From positions 6,015 to 70,014 of the forward strand of contig JAKMXF010000346.1 in NCBI GenBank assembly GCA_024704765.1: 64,000 nt of DNA, given 5' to 3'. The position numbers were made by a program, and so were the translations under genes. Positions within the stretch are counted from its first letter, which is position 1. Every line of letters begins with the position of its first letter. The notes below the pieces were generated by a model, which was not told where the DNA came from, ran no database searches, and saw only the letters and a list, made by a program, of their open reading frames with translations. Origin of the DNA: Oopsacas minuta (lineage: Eukaryota > Porifera > Hexactinellida > Lyssacinosida > Leucopsacidae). Below are positions 11,826 through 24,081 of the stretch, in pieces.

Positions 11826-14110
11826 ATGTCAAAGCGTAATTCAATCCTCCGAAAGAAATATATCAGCCGTCGATCAAGTCTTTCTTCTCAATCAAGAAAA
11901 ATGTGTATTGGATCAAGACAGGTGGTGGTGAGGGATGGAGAAGCATTAAGAAGGGTAAAAGCTCACTTGATAGGCATATGGGAGAGAACCAGTCCGACCA
12001 CCAAAAAGCTTGGTTAATCTATCAAATGGAGCTAAATACACCAGTTATTGACAATAGATTTGAGAGGATCAAGCGTGGGGATATTGAGCTCAATAGGACA
12101 GGTCTCAGAGCAGTATTCGACTCTGTTAAGACGTGTGTGCAACACAATGACTAGGGCACAGGGACGAAAAAGATACCTCAAATATCTGAAACCTTGCTCT
12201 TCTGGTTTCGAGGTTCAATGACGAAGCCAAAATATTGTTTTCTTCGAGTGCACGAATAAAATTTATGAGTCCTGAAATTCAAAACGAACAAATAAATATG
12301 TTGAGAGATAAAATAACTAAATACTTTATTACGCTCATGAAACAAGAATCCACAGCTGGGGAAGCAAAGAAGCAGGGCCGTTTATTATATTCGGTCATAA
12401 TGAACGAGACGCAGGATATCAGGAAACGTGAGCAAGTTAGTGTGTGCATCCGCCACGTTGACGCGGTTCTGAATTCAATACACACGTTTTTTGGCTTCTT
12501 TCAGACAACTACTACAGACGCTGATACCTTATTAACTATTCTTAAGAATGCCTTACTGGCATTGAATTACCATTTGATGCGATGAGGGGCAGAGATATGA
12601 TAGAGCAGCTAATATGTCTAGACGCCACAATGGTCTCCAAGCCAAAGTTCGCGCTGAGAACGCTAAAGCGTCATGGGCATCATGTTTTTGGCATAACATT
12701 AATCTGGTGGTTCAAGACAGCATGGAATCTGTACGAGAATTGGAAAACGCGTTGGAGAAGGTACGTGCAGTAATCAACTTCATAAAAACATCCACCAAAA
12801 GATATGTATTGTTTAAAGAGATAGTAGCTGCGGCAGCTTTGGAGAACCCCAAACTTGACAAGCGCGGACTGAGGCCACTTTGTCTAAAGAGTGGATAATG
12901 AGGCTCTCTAGCATTGAAAGCCTGTTGGCGCAATATACTATGATTGTCGAGTTTCTTGAATTGCTACAAGATGATAGAACGCTCAAACCTGAGAAGCGTG
13001 CCGAATCACGCTTTTTTCGGCCTTCTCTTCAACCATTCGAGACGTATTTTGGTATTGTGATATTCGAGAAGATATTGTCCCTAACAAACCCTGTTCACCC
13101 TATGTGTCAAGGTCGAGAAATCACAGTTGGTGATGTCAGAAAGTTGGTTAACAGCCTCGTGACTGTTCTTAGTAGCCAAGCTTTCAGTAATGAAAATGCC
13201 CTGATTTTCTACAAAGACGTTAAGAAAGCTGCAGGAGATCTTAGATTAGACCAACGCCAACCTTTTCGACTATGTAGAGCAACCGAAAAGAGTGAGGAGG
13301 TATTCCAATAGATTCAAACACCCAGGAAATAGATATTCAGATCCAAAAGAGATATGTAGATATGTACAAGCCTGTTGGTTGGATGTTTATCATGCAGAAG
13401 GAATTGTAAGATTATAGCAAAGTATGCTTGTAGGTATTACAAACGGCAGCATGGGCTCCCATTACTCAGTATTCTCCACAAGACCGTGGATAAGCTGCTG
13501 AGATCGGGTTGGAGAATAAGAACATGGTGGATAAAGACCTAGAAGAGCTGACGAGATTCTATAATGGTGACCTTCCAGAATTGGCACAACTAAGGTGGGA
13601 AAGGCAAGCTTGGTTTAACCGCTGTGATAATGAAGGCATCGAGATTTCCTGACAATTTCTGAAGAAAACACTCAAGTTGAACCCGGAATGAAGGTCATTA
13701 CCTGGTTTGTGCACCGCTCTTGTTTGTACCTTGTACTCCCTGTGACAACATGCGAAGCAGAGAGATCTTTTAGTATGTTGCGAAAGTTACTCACATACTT
13801 GAGGTCAACCCAAGGTCAAGAACGAATAAGTTGTCTTGCGTTTCTAAACAATCACCGGGGCTTAGTGCGAACAAGCCTACCTAAAGAAGAACTTAAGCAA
13901 GAATTATTAAACAATCTACAGTAGGCTAAATATGTTTGAATAAGGAGAGACTATAATACATGAACTCAGAAAGAAATTTTTGACCCAGAACTATTTATAC
14001 TTATTTTAATAGAGTATATTACGATACTGATAATATCTCTGAATCGATTGGTACTTGCGCTGCAAGGCGCTTCGTCTCTGCTCCGCCCCCCCCAGATTTT
14101 CATAAAAATC
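11826..14110 (+). pseudogene. hAT transposon with broken transposase
   Basis: Successive frames give hAT landmarks in order. At 12235-12585: SPEIQNEQINMLRDKI, then SVIMNETQDIRKREQVSVCI, where the usual catalytic Asp of the MDET motif is Asn. At 12600-12650: YDRAANMSRRHNGLQAK, the degraded YDGA motif. At 12614-12898: WHNINLVVQDSMESVRELE. At 12880-13311: MRLSSIESLL and FEKILSLTNPVHPMCQGREI. At 13688-13924: LPVTTCEAERSFSMLRKLLT, the carboxy-terminal dimerisation region. At least four frameshifts separate these. A right terminus is probably near 14060-14120 (C-rich run, then CGCCTATGCCCA), but I could not pair it with a left TIR. Confidence 0.75.
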
Positions 14111-15290
14111 CAAAAGTTCTACGCCTATGCCCACATGTATCAGATTTTGTATCAGAATTATGAAGTAGTAAGATATATGTCAGTACATTTTATGGTTGTA
14201 TTTTATCATGGATATAATTAATTACTATAGATGTATACTATCATGTATACAATTAATCCACCAAACACTGATTGAGCGATTTTTCAAGCGCTTGATATCC
14301 GTCCAACTCCTTATAGATTTTTTGAGCTCTATCAAAAAATTATTGAAATATTATAGATTTTGCCTGTCCTACACTCATAATGACTAAAATTTAATTATTT
14401 ATTTAATTATTTGATAAAACATGAAAGTTGAGGTGGGGCCTAAATTCCGTAGTAGAATCAATTTTCAGGTGTACCAAATTTGTTATTATAGACCCAACGC
14501 TACAGTTCATGTAATTTCAGTCCGTAGATTAGTGCAATGTATATCTCTGAGATCGAAACGAATTCGGATGCCCTTATATTTTTGAAGGGGTACCAATCCA
14601 GGCTCCATAGTGGGCTACTAGGGTGCATTAGGCCAAATTCTGACCTTCAATTTATACCATTTTGAATTATGAAATAGAATCAAGATATGTTTAATGAGCA
14701 ATATGGAAAGTATCAAATGAAATAATTAAGTATTCCCATTTTTTGATCAATCAAATGTAAGACTGCATTGAAATATTCTATGTTTATAAATCCGTTATAT
14801 AAATGACAGAAACTATTTCAGTAATCTATTGAATTTATGATGCATACTATTGTCCATCTACATGCTTTCCAAGCAAAGTCAGTGTGCTGAATTTGAATAT
14901 ATCATTCATTTTCTTCAGGAACGAAAAGTTTAATCAAATAATACGGATACAATATTTTGAAAAGTTTGTAAAATTTCTCTCGGCCATATGCTATCCTGTT
15001 GGCAGCAAAATTGTTTCCACTAGTTTCCACCCTGAATTTTAGTATGTATTGTCAAGTAATATATGCATTATATTAAAAATCCAAATGCCGGTTCATTGCG
15101 GTACATATTAAATTTTGTCCAAATTCATTCTAACATCTACATTGATATGGTACAATATACTGTAATTACATAGTCATTTTAAACCAATATACAGCAGTAG
15201 TTATTTATATACGTATACTGCATATTATGAGGTAGTATACAAGTTCATTAACTTGATAACCTAATGAACCTCTACTTATCAATTTAAGAT
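14111..15290. other. AT-rich stretch without a recognised feature
   Basis: No protein family, TIR pair or tandem repeat is recognised; only short random-looking open frames occur. Confidence 0.5.
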
Positions 15291-17215
15291 GGCTGAAACA
15301 ACAATATTATCTGAAAGCGCGAAGACATGTCTTGGTTTGGCTATCATATTAAAGGCTAATAACTATGATATCATTCAAGCAGCAGATGAAAAGACATTCT
15401 GTATACTCAGATGAAAAAGATATTCTGCATACTCTCTAATGTCTATAAGTTCATCTAATGTCAGAAAGAGTAAGAAATCAATTGAGTTTAGATAGTGAGG
15501 TGGAGTGCAAGTGTTCCATGGATCCCTATTAAACCCAAGAGCACCCAATCATTTCTTTCTGTTTCAGGCTGTGATGTAGAAAGTGGTGTTATCTTGATTC
15601 CAAATGTACAGAAGAGAAAATCAATTGATGATATTCAAGTTCGTTCTAAAATCTCTGGCTTGATCAGGCTGGGATACTTACTTCCATCCGTCAGTTAGCA
15701 CAACTTGAAAATATTACTGTCATTCGCTACTTTGCTATTCCCTTGATATTGTAGCTGTAGAATAAATTAGTTTAATCGCATCGCAAATATTGCTTGGGAA
15801 ATCGATAACGAAGAATCGATACCAACCCTCAGTAACATAGTTTCAACAGAAAAATCAACATTAATAGCATATCAACTTAAGCTGGGAAATGGAGAGATCT
15901 TAAATATTATCTTCAATCAGAGGGTTCGATTTGGCGACTTGGGAAAAAATTAGTGAAATTCGATAATTAATTGTTCCAACATTCAACTGGTATCCAAGGG
16001 TTTCCAATCCTATAGGGGTTAAGGTATCATGCTCATCACAAGTAATTTCTCTCTTGACCGGTTGTTAAAAGCATGTGTGATAAATTTTCCCGCACCACAC
16101 TTCTATCCAGTAGCACTAAAAATCAAGCATAGGCTAGATGATTCTGGATCTCATTCCTCTTCTGGGTTATTGTCAGACCAGAATATAGGCCGATCATATT
16201 GTATTGTCTTTATGGTTTATCCCTTCAGGTAAAAATCGATTCTTGAATGTTCTGTGAGAAAATCGGCATCCTAGCTCGTGTTTTTCAAGCCAACCAGTAG
16301 CACTTATTTGCCAAAATGAGACTATTAACACTGTTATAGATTTGAGCAAATTACTAACCCTGAAATTGTTGCAAGTAATGAGAATGTTTGTGATCTCCTA
16401 AATGGCCATGTTAACGTATAAATCCAATCTTCAATGTTTGATGGCTAAATCTTAGCAACGATTGCAGGTAAAGGAGGAGCACCATGTACTGTATGCAAAG
16501 CTACCCGAAGTGATATAAATAGTATTACTAAAAGTTGTCTTCGGGTTTCCCTTGGCTTATTCGATAGAGGATGTCAGAGAGACAATCCGTCAGTTAACCT
16601 CTGATGAAAAGAACTGATGAGCTACAATAAAAAGCAACGGTATGGGATTACACACGGACTGCAAGTGGCATTGATTGTTTCCTACAGCAACTTTGCATTT
16701 TTATTAAGCACTTTAGATTGATTCTTGAACTTCATCTCCCTAGTTGCAGCAGAAAAGTCCAAGTTGACTGAGGATCAAATGGTCTTATGAACATATGTTG
16801 CGACCAACCAGAAGGAAGTGGGAACACAAGCACTGATAACATGGCAAGAACATGTTTTTAATATAAAAACCGTGTTTTGGATCGCTTCATCATTGGTATC
16901 TAATGTTTACAGTGATGCTCTAACAGAGATTCACAAGAATTTATCTGCATTACTCGGAGTTGCATATAGTAGTAAAGTTGCCGACGTAGACAGATTTCGT
17001 GTGTTAAGTTAAGAAACCTACTTACTGATCTTACAAACCCTTCCCTGGGTATCTATTAGCAGTATATACACTCCACAAATTTTTGGCTCAAGCCGATCAG
17101 TTTATTGAGGGAAATGACAGGGTAGGATTGTGTAGTCTTTCTAAAGAAGGGTTTGAATGAGGACATAAATTGATCAGAGAGTTCTCAACACATTTGAGCA
17201 GGAAATGGGATTTTC
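15291..17215 (+). pseudogene. Heavily decayed RAG1/Transib-like gene (second copy)
   Basis: Pieces in all three frames align in order with the better RAG1-like gene at 35.8-40.2 kb. YCIVFMVYPF (about 16195) matches FILFAFKML. QPVALICQNE matches RPITLVAQKE. NPEIVASNENVCDLLNGHV matches NPEVTNIENDGLELPYGNV. MFDG then AGKGGAPCTVCKAT (about 16435-16505) matches MFDGK then AGGASCQLC, keeping the second catalytic Asp and the CxxC zinc pair. SGNTSTDNMARTCF (about 16820) matches GGTTSTGNMARQCF. LHKFLAQADQFIE (about 17070) matches LHRLLAHSTELI, with the second zinc His changed to Gln. LIREFSTHLSRKW matches LIRRYREHLARK. Stops and shifts are frequent. No intron is needed where the other copy has one. 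The amino-terminal third (15291-16000) is not confidently aligned. Confidence 0.65.
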
Positions 17216-19192
17216 CAGGTGGGGTAAGTGAGGGTGCAATGAGGGTCTACATCAGGGCTCGTAAAACTCCGACCCGTGGGCAAGATGTGGCGAGCGAGGT
17301 GATTTTATCCCGCACTCGACTTTTAGAGTAATTATTCTACTTTTCAGGCTCCTTCAATTATAATCCAAAATTGTATAAGGAACACTTATAATGGCCCCTA
17401 TGACAATTCTTTTGTAAACACCTATTATGAGCTCTCCGGTATTTGGTGGCCATATTGAAGAATGGATGAATGGAATGAATGTGTTAGTGATGCCACACAA
17501 ATGTATTCTGACACTATTTGGATTTGATCTCAGCATAATATAGTATGCATAATTGTAGATAAATACATATAGTTCAAGTTTCAATACTCAGATCAAATTT
17601 TCAAATTCATTGTGAATTAGATAATGGCATCAACATCAAAAAATGGCGGAAAGTAGATCTCTGAAAATCGCGTCTTTAAGGAAAGTTGGACAGTGCAATA
17701 TTTTTTTATCATGCAGGTTAAAATACCCACCTGCCCTTTATGTGCTGCATCCTTTGCTGTGATAAAGGAGACCAATTTGAAGCGACACTACGAGACGAAG
17801 CATTCGAGAAATTTCGATTTTTTCTTACTGGTGCCACTCGAAGGAATAAGATCGAATCTCTGCAAAGGTCTTTAACTGAGCAACAGAATCAATTCTCACA
17901 GCATACTTCTGAATTAAAGAATACTACACATGCTAGTTTCGCTGTTAGCGAACTCATTGGGGAACGCATGAAACATTTCACTGATGGTGAATATGTGAAG
18001 GAGTGTTTTCTAACTGTGGTTGGTATTATATAACCAGAAAAAAGAGATCTTTTTGGTAAGATTAGTCTGTTTACAAGAACCGTTATCCTAAGAATTGAAG
18101 ATTTGTCTTCAGATGTCCGGACAACATTACAAGAGTGTACTCAACAATTTGAATTATATGCAATTGCACATGATGAGAGCACTGATACGACTGATATTGC
18201 TCAGGTTTGCAATTTTTTGTGAGAGGAATCAATGCAACGTTTGACATTACAGAAGAAATGACAAGTTTGGTTTCACTAAAGGATACCACTACTGGTGAGA
18301 ATATATTCTAAGGAATGATGAGTGTCATAGGTAGCCTGTGCTTAATTCTAAGTAATATTTGTGGGGTAACGACGGATAGTGCTCCAGCTATGATCGGAAA
18401 GGTGAAGGGAACAGTTTCTTTGATAGAAAAAGAAATGGGAAATGTTGGCATTGAAAAAAAACTGGCAAAACACATTCTATGATCCATCTCGGGGTCTTGT
18501 ACACAAAACCTCTGAAGATGCAGGAAGTAATGCGGGCAGTCTTAAAATTGTGAACTTTATGCGTGCAAGAGGATTATATCATCGTCAATTTCAGCCTACG
18601 TTAGAATATATGGATGACCAATGTGTCGATTTTGTTATATTATCGCCAAGTGCGCTGGTTAAGTAGAGGTGCATGTTGCAAAGAGTTTTCCAGTTGGGAG
18701 CTGAATTGAGGAATTATTTGAGGGAAAAGGGATGGAAGTTCCAGAGCTCAGTGATGCGAAATGGATGGCAGATTTGCCTTTTGGGTGGACATCACTAATC
18801 ATCTCAATATGCTAAATTTGAAAATACAAGGAATGAACCAGTTCATCAATGTCCTCTATGAACACATTTATGCATTTGAAGTTAAGTTACAACTATGTGA
18901 GCTTCAATTGAAAGAGAGTAATTGTATTCATTTCCCTACACTTTTTCACACCAACCATGTGATGTTTCTTGTTACGCCGAATTCATATCTGATGTCAAAG
19001 ATCAGTTTAACACTCGGTTCGCAGATATGGGTAAGCATCGTAAGTATTTTAGTAACTTCACCGACGTATTTGATGTTAAAATATATGACGCCCCAGAATA
19101 TCTTCAAATTGAACTGATTGATCTCCAAAGCTCGAGTGAGCTCAGGTCCAGATTTCGAGATGTACCTTTACTCAAATTCTATCAACATTGTA

Positions 19193-20490
19193 CAGGGTTA
19201 GGCATAGGTTCTGCGCCAAACTTCTCAAAGTTAATATCCCTAGTATTTTCTATCATACATTTTTTCTATGGGTTGTAGAATATACTTAGAGCATACATAC
19301 TCAATTTTTTCATTCCAAATCTTTTCTAAACAGCGAATTCTTTTATGGAGGGCCAAAATCCAAACGCCCTGCAATTTTGGAATTATATACAGAGGGGAAG
19401 ACTGTCAAAGAGATAACGAAAGCGCTCTCAGTTACCAAATAGACTGTGTATAGGACGATCCAACGTTTCAACGAAACAGGTGAGACGTCTGACAGACCTA
19501 GATCAGGTCGACCTCGATCCATACGCACACCATTGTTGAAAAAATCGGTCAGGGAGAAGATCAGATACAACCCCAAGAGAAGCGTCCAGAAAATGGCTAA
19601 TGAATGCAATTGCTCTACGCGAACGATGGGAAGGTTAGTTCATGACGATTTAGGACTTAAATCATACAAATTTAGAAAGGCACAGCTATTATCTGATGTC
19701 AACAAGAAGAGGAGGATAGAGAAATGTAAGAAACTTCGAGAGCGGTTAGAGATGGCAAACACCTTGATATTCTTTTTACAGATGAAAAGTTATTCACCGT
19801 TGAATGCAGTTTCAACAGGCAAAATGATAGAGTTCTCTGCTCCACTTAAAAAGGGATATCTCCAGTTGCAAGGATAGTTAAACGAACCCAAAAACCTACT
19901 TCTGTTATGGTTTGGGGCGGGATCACAGCTACTGGTCGGACCCCCCCCTCGCGTTCATTGATCAAGGTGTCAAAGTCAACACTGAAAAGTATATTCAAGA
20001 CATATTAGAAGGCGAATTAGAACCTTGGGCTACCACGCATTTTCAAGGAAGGCATTGGATCTTTCAACAGGACTCAGCTCCTGCTCATAAGTCCAAAGCA
20101 ACCCAAACCTGGTTAAAGGACCATTTTCCAGAGATTATCTCCCCTATGGAATGGCCAGCTTCATCTCCTGATCTAAATCCGATGGACTTTAGTATTTGGT
20201 CAATTCTGGAGAGCAAGGCTTGCGTTAAACCCCACAAAAGTCTGGAGGCTCTCAGAGCATCATTAGTTCGGGAATGGCATCTGATACCACAGAAAGTGCT
20301 GTCTGCCTCAGATTGTTTCTATAAACGTCTGAGCTCATGTATTCAGGCAAAGGGCGATATATTTGAAGGGCTAGTATAGGATATATACAAAACTATGTGA
20401 AAACCTTGAATCACAATTATTTGATAAGTTTGAATACCATTGAATTGAATATACAACGATAACTGAGTTGCAGAACTTATGCCTACCCTG
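19193..20490 (+). mobile_element. Tc1-like (DD37D type) element nested in the hAT element
   Basis: Termini CAGGGTTAGGCATAGGTTCT (19193) and, inverted, CAGGGTAGGCATAAGTTCTG (ending 20490) form TIRs flanked by TA at 19191-19192 and 20491-20492. The 1298-bp element carries one plus-strand transposase pseudogene. The hAT coding sequence resumes in the expected place directly after the right TA, so the insertion is younger than the hAT element. Confidence 0.85.
19346..20379 (+). pseudogene. Tc1-like DD37D transposase with in-frame stop and frameshift
   Basis: The helix-turn-helix region reads ELYTEGKTVKEITKALSVTK and is then cut by a TAG at about 19441. The frame continues TVYRTIQRFNETGETSDRPR, SGRPRS and SVREKIRYNPKRSVQKMA. 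The open block 19912-20379 contains WIFQQDSAPAH and SPDLNPMDFSIW. Counting from QQD to NPMD gives 37 intervening residues, so the catalytic pattern is DD37D (maT-like) and not the Tc1 DD34E pattern. The segment with the first catalytic Asp (19790-19910) is shifted. Inactive copy. Confidence 0.8.
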
Positions 20491-20949
20491 TATAACTCCT
20501 CAAAGATTTCCTTCACTAGTGCAACATACAAAGGAGGTTGCAGTTCCTTTCGGGAGCACATACGTTTGTGAACAACCTTCTCAAAGATGAAATACATATA
20601 ACGCAACTTCCGGACACGGTTAAGCAAAAATCGCCTAGACAGTGTGCTACGATTGGCAACCTCTAACCTACAACCAGACATAGAAGCGCTATCCAAAGTA
20701 GGGCAGCATAATCCATCACATGAACATTAATATTATTGTATGTCTAATTTTACAATGCAAAATAATTATCATAACAATAAATATTCTAAATCTAATTATG
20801 TAATACTTGTATAATGATGGTACTTAATCAATCGATTAATTACAAAAATCTAAACGACTTTTCGATGGTATCCCATCTGGCCCACAGTCCAATGTAATTT
20901 GCCTATTTTGGCCCGTTGGCTGGAAAGTTTGCCGATCCCTGCTCTACAT

Positions 20950-21463
20950 CTATGGTTGTCCAATTTGGAATGGAAAATTCTGAAAGATTATTTGTTCCAC
21001 TTGCGGTCAAGTAGGCCATTAATTGAATTGTCGAAAAAAACAGGCAAGTAAAAAAATTACAAATAAATTGAGAATGAAGATTCTCCTCTTCAAAATTCCA
21101 TCAATGAACTCTTCTTGTATTTAACATTCATTCATCAATAAGATTCTCATATGTTAGTTAATCTTCAGTTACCACAGTATATTAATATGTTTAATTGCCT
21201 TCGAATAACAAATAAGTTAAGCGAATATCTATATAGTAATTAAGATTACGTCATATATTGAAAATCTGATGTGATACAACAAAATTGAAATCAACAAACT
21301 AATCGCAATATTCGACTTACTATACAGAAATAATGCATTATATAAGCCAATCTACAATTGAACGTGTAAACCTATTACTAGTAATTCGCAATAATAGCAC
21401 ACAGTGGGGCTCTACACCCCTCTTTTGTCACTGAATTACTATGGTTGAATTTTGACATATATA
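20950..21463. other. AT-rich spacer, nothing recognised
   Basis: Only short random frames and AT-rich sequence between the hAT duplication and the foldback element. Confidence 0.5.
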
Positions 21464-22381
21464 CAGCCAGGGGACAAAAGTATTCGACCACACAAATATA
21501 TTGTCATAAATTGTATACTCTTTCCCGCTCCTATATATTGTGTAGTCTATATTCGTAGCTGCTATCTAGTAATTTGTATAGAATAACATATGTTTTTCAA
21601 GAATTTCAAAAAAATATTTTAGATTGACACTTTTTGAAGGTGTTAATTATTAGTAATTATTAGATAATTATTGATAATCAAAATATGTGGTAATTCAAAA
21701 CCTATTAAGAATCTATAATTTCTGACTTGATATTTGAATTCTACGTAGGCGAGTTACCCCAGATTGAAATTTCCAATCGGATTGAACAATTTTTACCAGA
21801 GTTATAGATGAATTTCAATTTTGTGCCATTTGTGCCACCTTTTGCCCAAGGTGGCACAAGTGGCCGCTACCAAGAGGTTATTTTGGAATTCAAGGGTTAG
21901 CATAGTCATATCATTCGAAAATATTACTTCGACTTATTCCTCCTAACCCTAGTTGATTTCCTTGTAGTGGCGCTTTTTCCTGCCACCTGTGCCACTTTTT
22001 TCAAAAAGTGGCACAAGTGGGACAAATTGAAATTCTTTTATAACTTTGGTAAAAATTGTTCAATCCGATTGGAAATTTCAATCTGGGGTAACTCGCCTAC
22101 GTAGAATTCAAATATCAAGTCAGAAATTATAGATTCTTAATAGGTTTTGAATTACCACATATTTTGATTATCAATAATTATCTAATAATTACTAATAATT
22201 AACACCTTCAAAAAGTGTCAATCTAAAATATTCTTTTGAAATTCTTGAAAAACATATGTTATTCTATACAAATTACTAGATAGCAGCTACGAATATAGAC
22301 TACACAATATATAGGAGCGGGAAAGAGTATACAATTTATGACAATATATTTGTGTGGTCGGATACTTTTGTCCCCTGACTG
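21464..22381. mobile_element. 918-bp foldback/MITE with about 375-bp inverted arms
   Basis: The left arm (21464 to about 21840) starts CAGCCAGGGGACAAAAGTAT. The right arm (about 22006-22381) is its reverse complement, starting CAGTCAGGGGACAAAAGTAT. Fewer than about ten differences are visible across the arms, and both ends abut TA (21462-21463, 22382-22383), so a Tc1/mariner-type transposase probably moved it. The roughly 165-bp centre holds two further hairpins built from TGCCAC and GTGGCA blocks (about 21834-21865 and 21990-22020). No protein is encoded. A transcript would fold into a very long double-stranded stem. Confidence 0.85.
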
Positions 22382-22383
22382 TA

Positions 22384-22989
22384 TATAGTTAAAGGACAAA
22401 GGTATTCCACGATTTCATAATTGCATATATTTTGTTATATTCTTACTCGCCCATGTAACTAAGATATTCTTATACATTGATATCCATCGATCTACATAAT
22501 TTCTATGCTTTACAACTAATAGTTATTTTATACATCAGAGTAATTAGATTCTAGTTGCTATATACTTGCGTATATCATACTTACCAACCCCTTGTAACTG
22601 TTTCTTGGATATTTTCCCCGAAATATCTTTCCTTGGATATTTATTCCTTGCAAATTGTAGATTTCCTTATTTATGGGGAAAAACACCTCGAATTTTCCAC
22701 TATACCCCCTGGAATATTTCAGGAATGTTTTAAAAATATGTTTCTAGAAAGAATTATTCAGAAAATTTATAATTCTTTTATGCCTTGTAAAACGTTCCAT
22801 TTTAAATATTGCCAATATCAACACAAATTGAATTATGAAATCATCAATAGGAATATTTAAAACAAATATCAGATATTGTAATTCCAATTTTGACTTGTTG
22901 AGAACTGTAGAGCGATGAATGACAATTTTAATGAATATCCAATTAATACTCGAGAATCGTTAATCTTATGGCAACATCAGAATAGTCAA
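22384..22989. other. Spacer with a solo end related to the foldback element
   Basis: At 22386-22412 the sequence AGTTAAAGGACAAAGGTATT resembles the TIR of the neighbouring foldback element but has no partner. The rest is AT-rich and unrecognised. Confidence 0.35.
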
Positions 22990-23167
22990 TTTACACTATT
23001 CACCCGACATAATATGCCTTTGTAATACATTATGATATGATATCTCGTACCAATGTGATGATTTCTATTCGTATCTTGTCATTTGCAAGATTGCGCAATT
23101 TTCTAGCATGATTTCATACCAAAATGTATTACAAAGGTATGAGAGGACGGGTATATAGTATAAATTA
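22990..23167. repeat. Short MITE (family copy A)
   Basis: Left half CCTTTGTAATACATTATGAT (about 23017) is inverted in the right half as ACCAAAATGTATTACAAAGG (about 23118). Matching outer parts CACCCG and CGGGTATA complete a palindromic unit of about 175 bp. Related units lie at 26745 and 28065. Confidence 0.6.
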
Positions 23168-23478
23168 GCTATTCTGAATTTACCATAGTTTCAACAATTA
23201 TCGAATTATAATTAGCTTTTTAAATCCCGGATCTCTATGCTATTCCACCCTGGGATTGATTTTTCAATCCCGAGATCCGGACCACAAGCTCAATTACTAT
23301 TATTCCATGTTGATTCTCTACAATATTTATGTAGCCTTTTGTCAACTTGTGCTAGTTATCTAACTGAGAATTCTGCCACATTTTGAAATTATTGTTCATT
23401 AGACACAATTTGATTTTGTTATATTTCCTAGTTAATATTCTCGTTAATATTTTTAGTTAGGTTCACTTGCTAATTCTG

Positions 23479-23619
23479 ATGGCTTTGTCAGATCATGCTA
23501 CTCCAGAAAGTACATATATTATGGTAAAACCCGATGGAGTCCAACGCGGTTTAATAGCGGATATCATTAAGAGATTTGAACAGAGAGGGTATAAACTTAT
23601 TGCCCTCAAGATGATTCAG
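23479..23619 (+). CDS. NDPK: Nucleoside diphosphate kinase, first coding exon
   Basis: From ATG 23479 the frame gives 47 residues: [20 protein letters not shown], then [20 protein letters not shown] and IALKMIQ. This is the canonical start of an animal cytosolic NDPK (Nme1/2, awd), with the active-site Lys in MVKPDG. The enzyme transfers the terminal phosphate between nucleoside triphosphates and diphosphates through a phospho-His and works as a hexamer. The exon ends in phase 0 at ATTCAG followed by GTTCCA. Frame-consistent sequence resumes at 48297. ATG 23479 was chosen because TTG 23467, in the same frame, would add only four residues that the family lacks. This is the only recognisable host gene in the window. 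Confidence 0.88.
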
Positions 23620-24073
23620 GTTCCATTTTTATATGATATACTTTTTCGTTTTGTGTTTATAGATTTATACAAACTAGAGCGCTTTTTTTCCTCACACTTC
23701 TTAGTATACATTAGCTAAACTAGTCCTAAACCAGCTGCGAATTTTTGTACAGTTATGTTGACCACCCAATCTTTTGGTACCCGGGGCGGATTATTATTTT
23801 GGCACCCTTATTTTTAGTATCTTAGTTATTTGTAGTAATTCCTTTTTCAGATATTGTGTTCCTAACATTTCTTACATTCCGTACTTTTGAAGATTTAATA
23901 CAATATAATGCGCTTAGTAGATATGAGATTGAGCAGTGCAGGAAATTTGTCTGGACTGTCTACCACCAGACTGGATTTTCCAAATCGACAAGGTTAGCGT
24001 GGTATTGGGAATCATTTTCCTTATTTTTGGGAAAACTTATGGGAGTTCTCATTTGATGAAGCCTTAGCAATGC
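23620..24073. other. Start of the NDPK intron, no feature recognised
   Basis: AT-rich sequence with a small GC-richer patch near 23770 (GGTACCCGGGGCGG) that may be an eroded transposon end. Confidence 0.4.
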
Positions 24074-24081
24074 CCTTATGG

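Larger units (their letters stand above)
17693..20720 (+). pseudogene. hAT transposase gene, interrupted
   Basis: The amino end carries a BED-like finger, CPLCAASFAVIKETNLKRHY with TKH after it (17715-17810). ASFAVSELIGERMKHFTDGE, AHDESTDTTDIAQV (first catalytic region, about 18170), TTDSAPAMIGK (about 18372), RARGLYHRQFQ, ELSDAKWMADLPF and DITNHLNMLNLKIQG follow, the order seen in GTF2IRD2- and ZBED-type hAT proteins. The reading frame is shifted several times. The Tc1-like insertion at 19193-20490 splits the gene just after VPLLKFYQHC. Downstream of it, RFPSLVQHTKEVAVPFGSTY and VCEQ, then LRLATSNLQPDIEAL, complete the carboxy-terminal dimerisation domain. Confidence 0.8.
17253..20941 (+). 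mobile_element. hAT element (GTF2IRD2/ZBED-like) with 8-bp target duplication and a nested Tc1-like element
   Basis: The left end begins CAGGGCTCGTAAAACTCC at 17253. The right end finishes AAAGTTTGCCGATCCCTG at 20941, the reverse of a CAGGGATCGGCAAACTTT terminus. The flanks are GTCTACAT (17245-17252) and CTCTACAT (20942-20949), an 8-bp duplication with one mismatch, as expected for hAT. Without the nested Tc1-like element the body is about 2.4 kb, a normal autonomous hAT size. The first 1.7 kb recurs at 50453-52147. Confidence 0.85.

Noticed and set aside
20343-20696. 117-codon minus-strand ORF
   Set aside because: It is a shadow of the hAT carboxy-terminal coding sequence and the Tc1-like right end on the plus strand.
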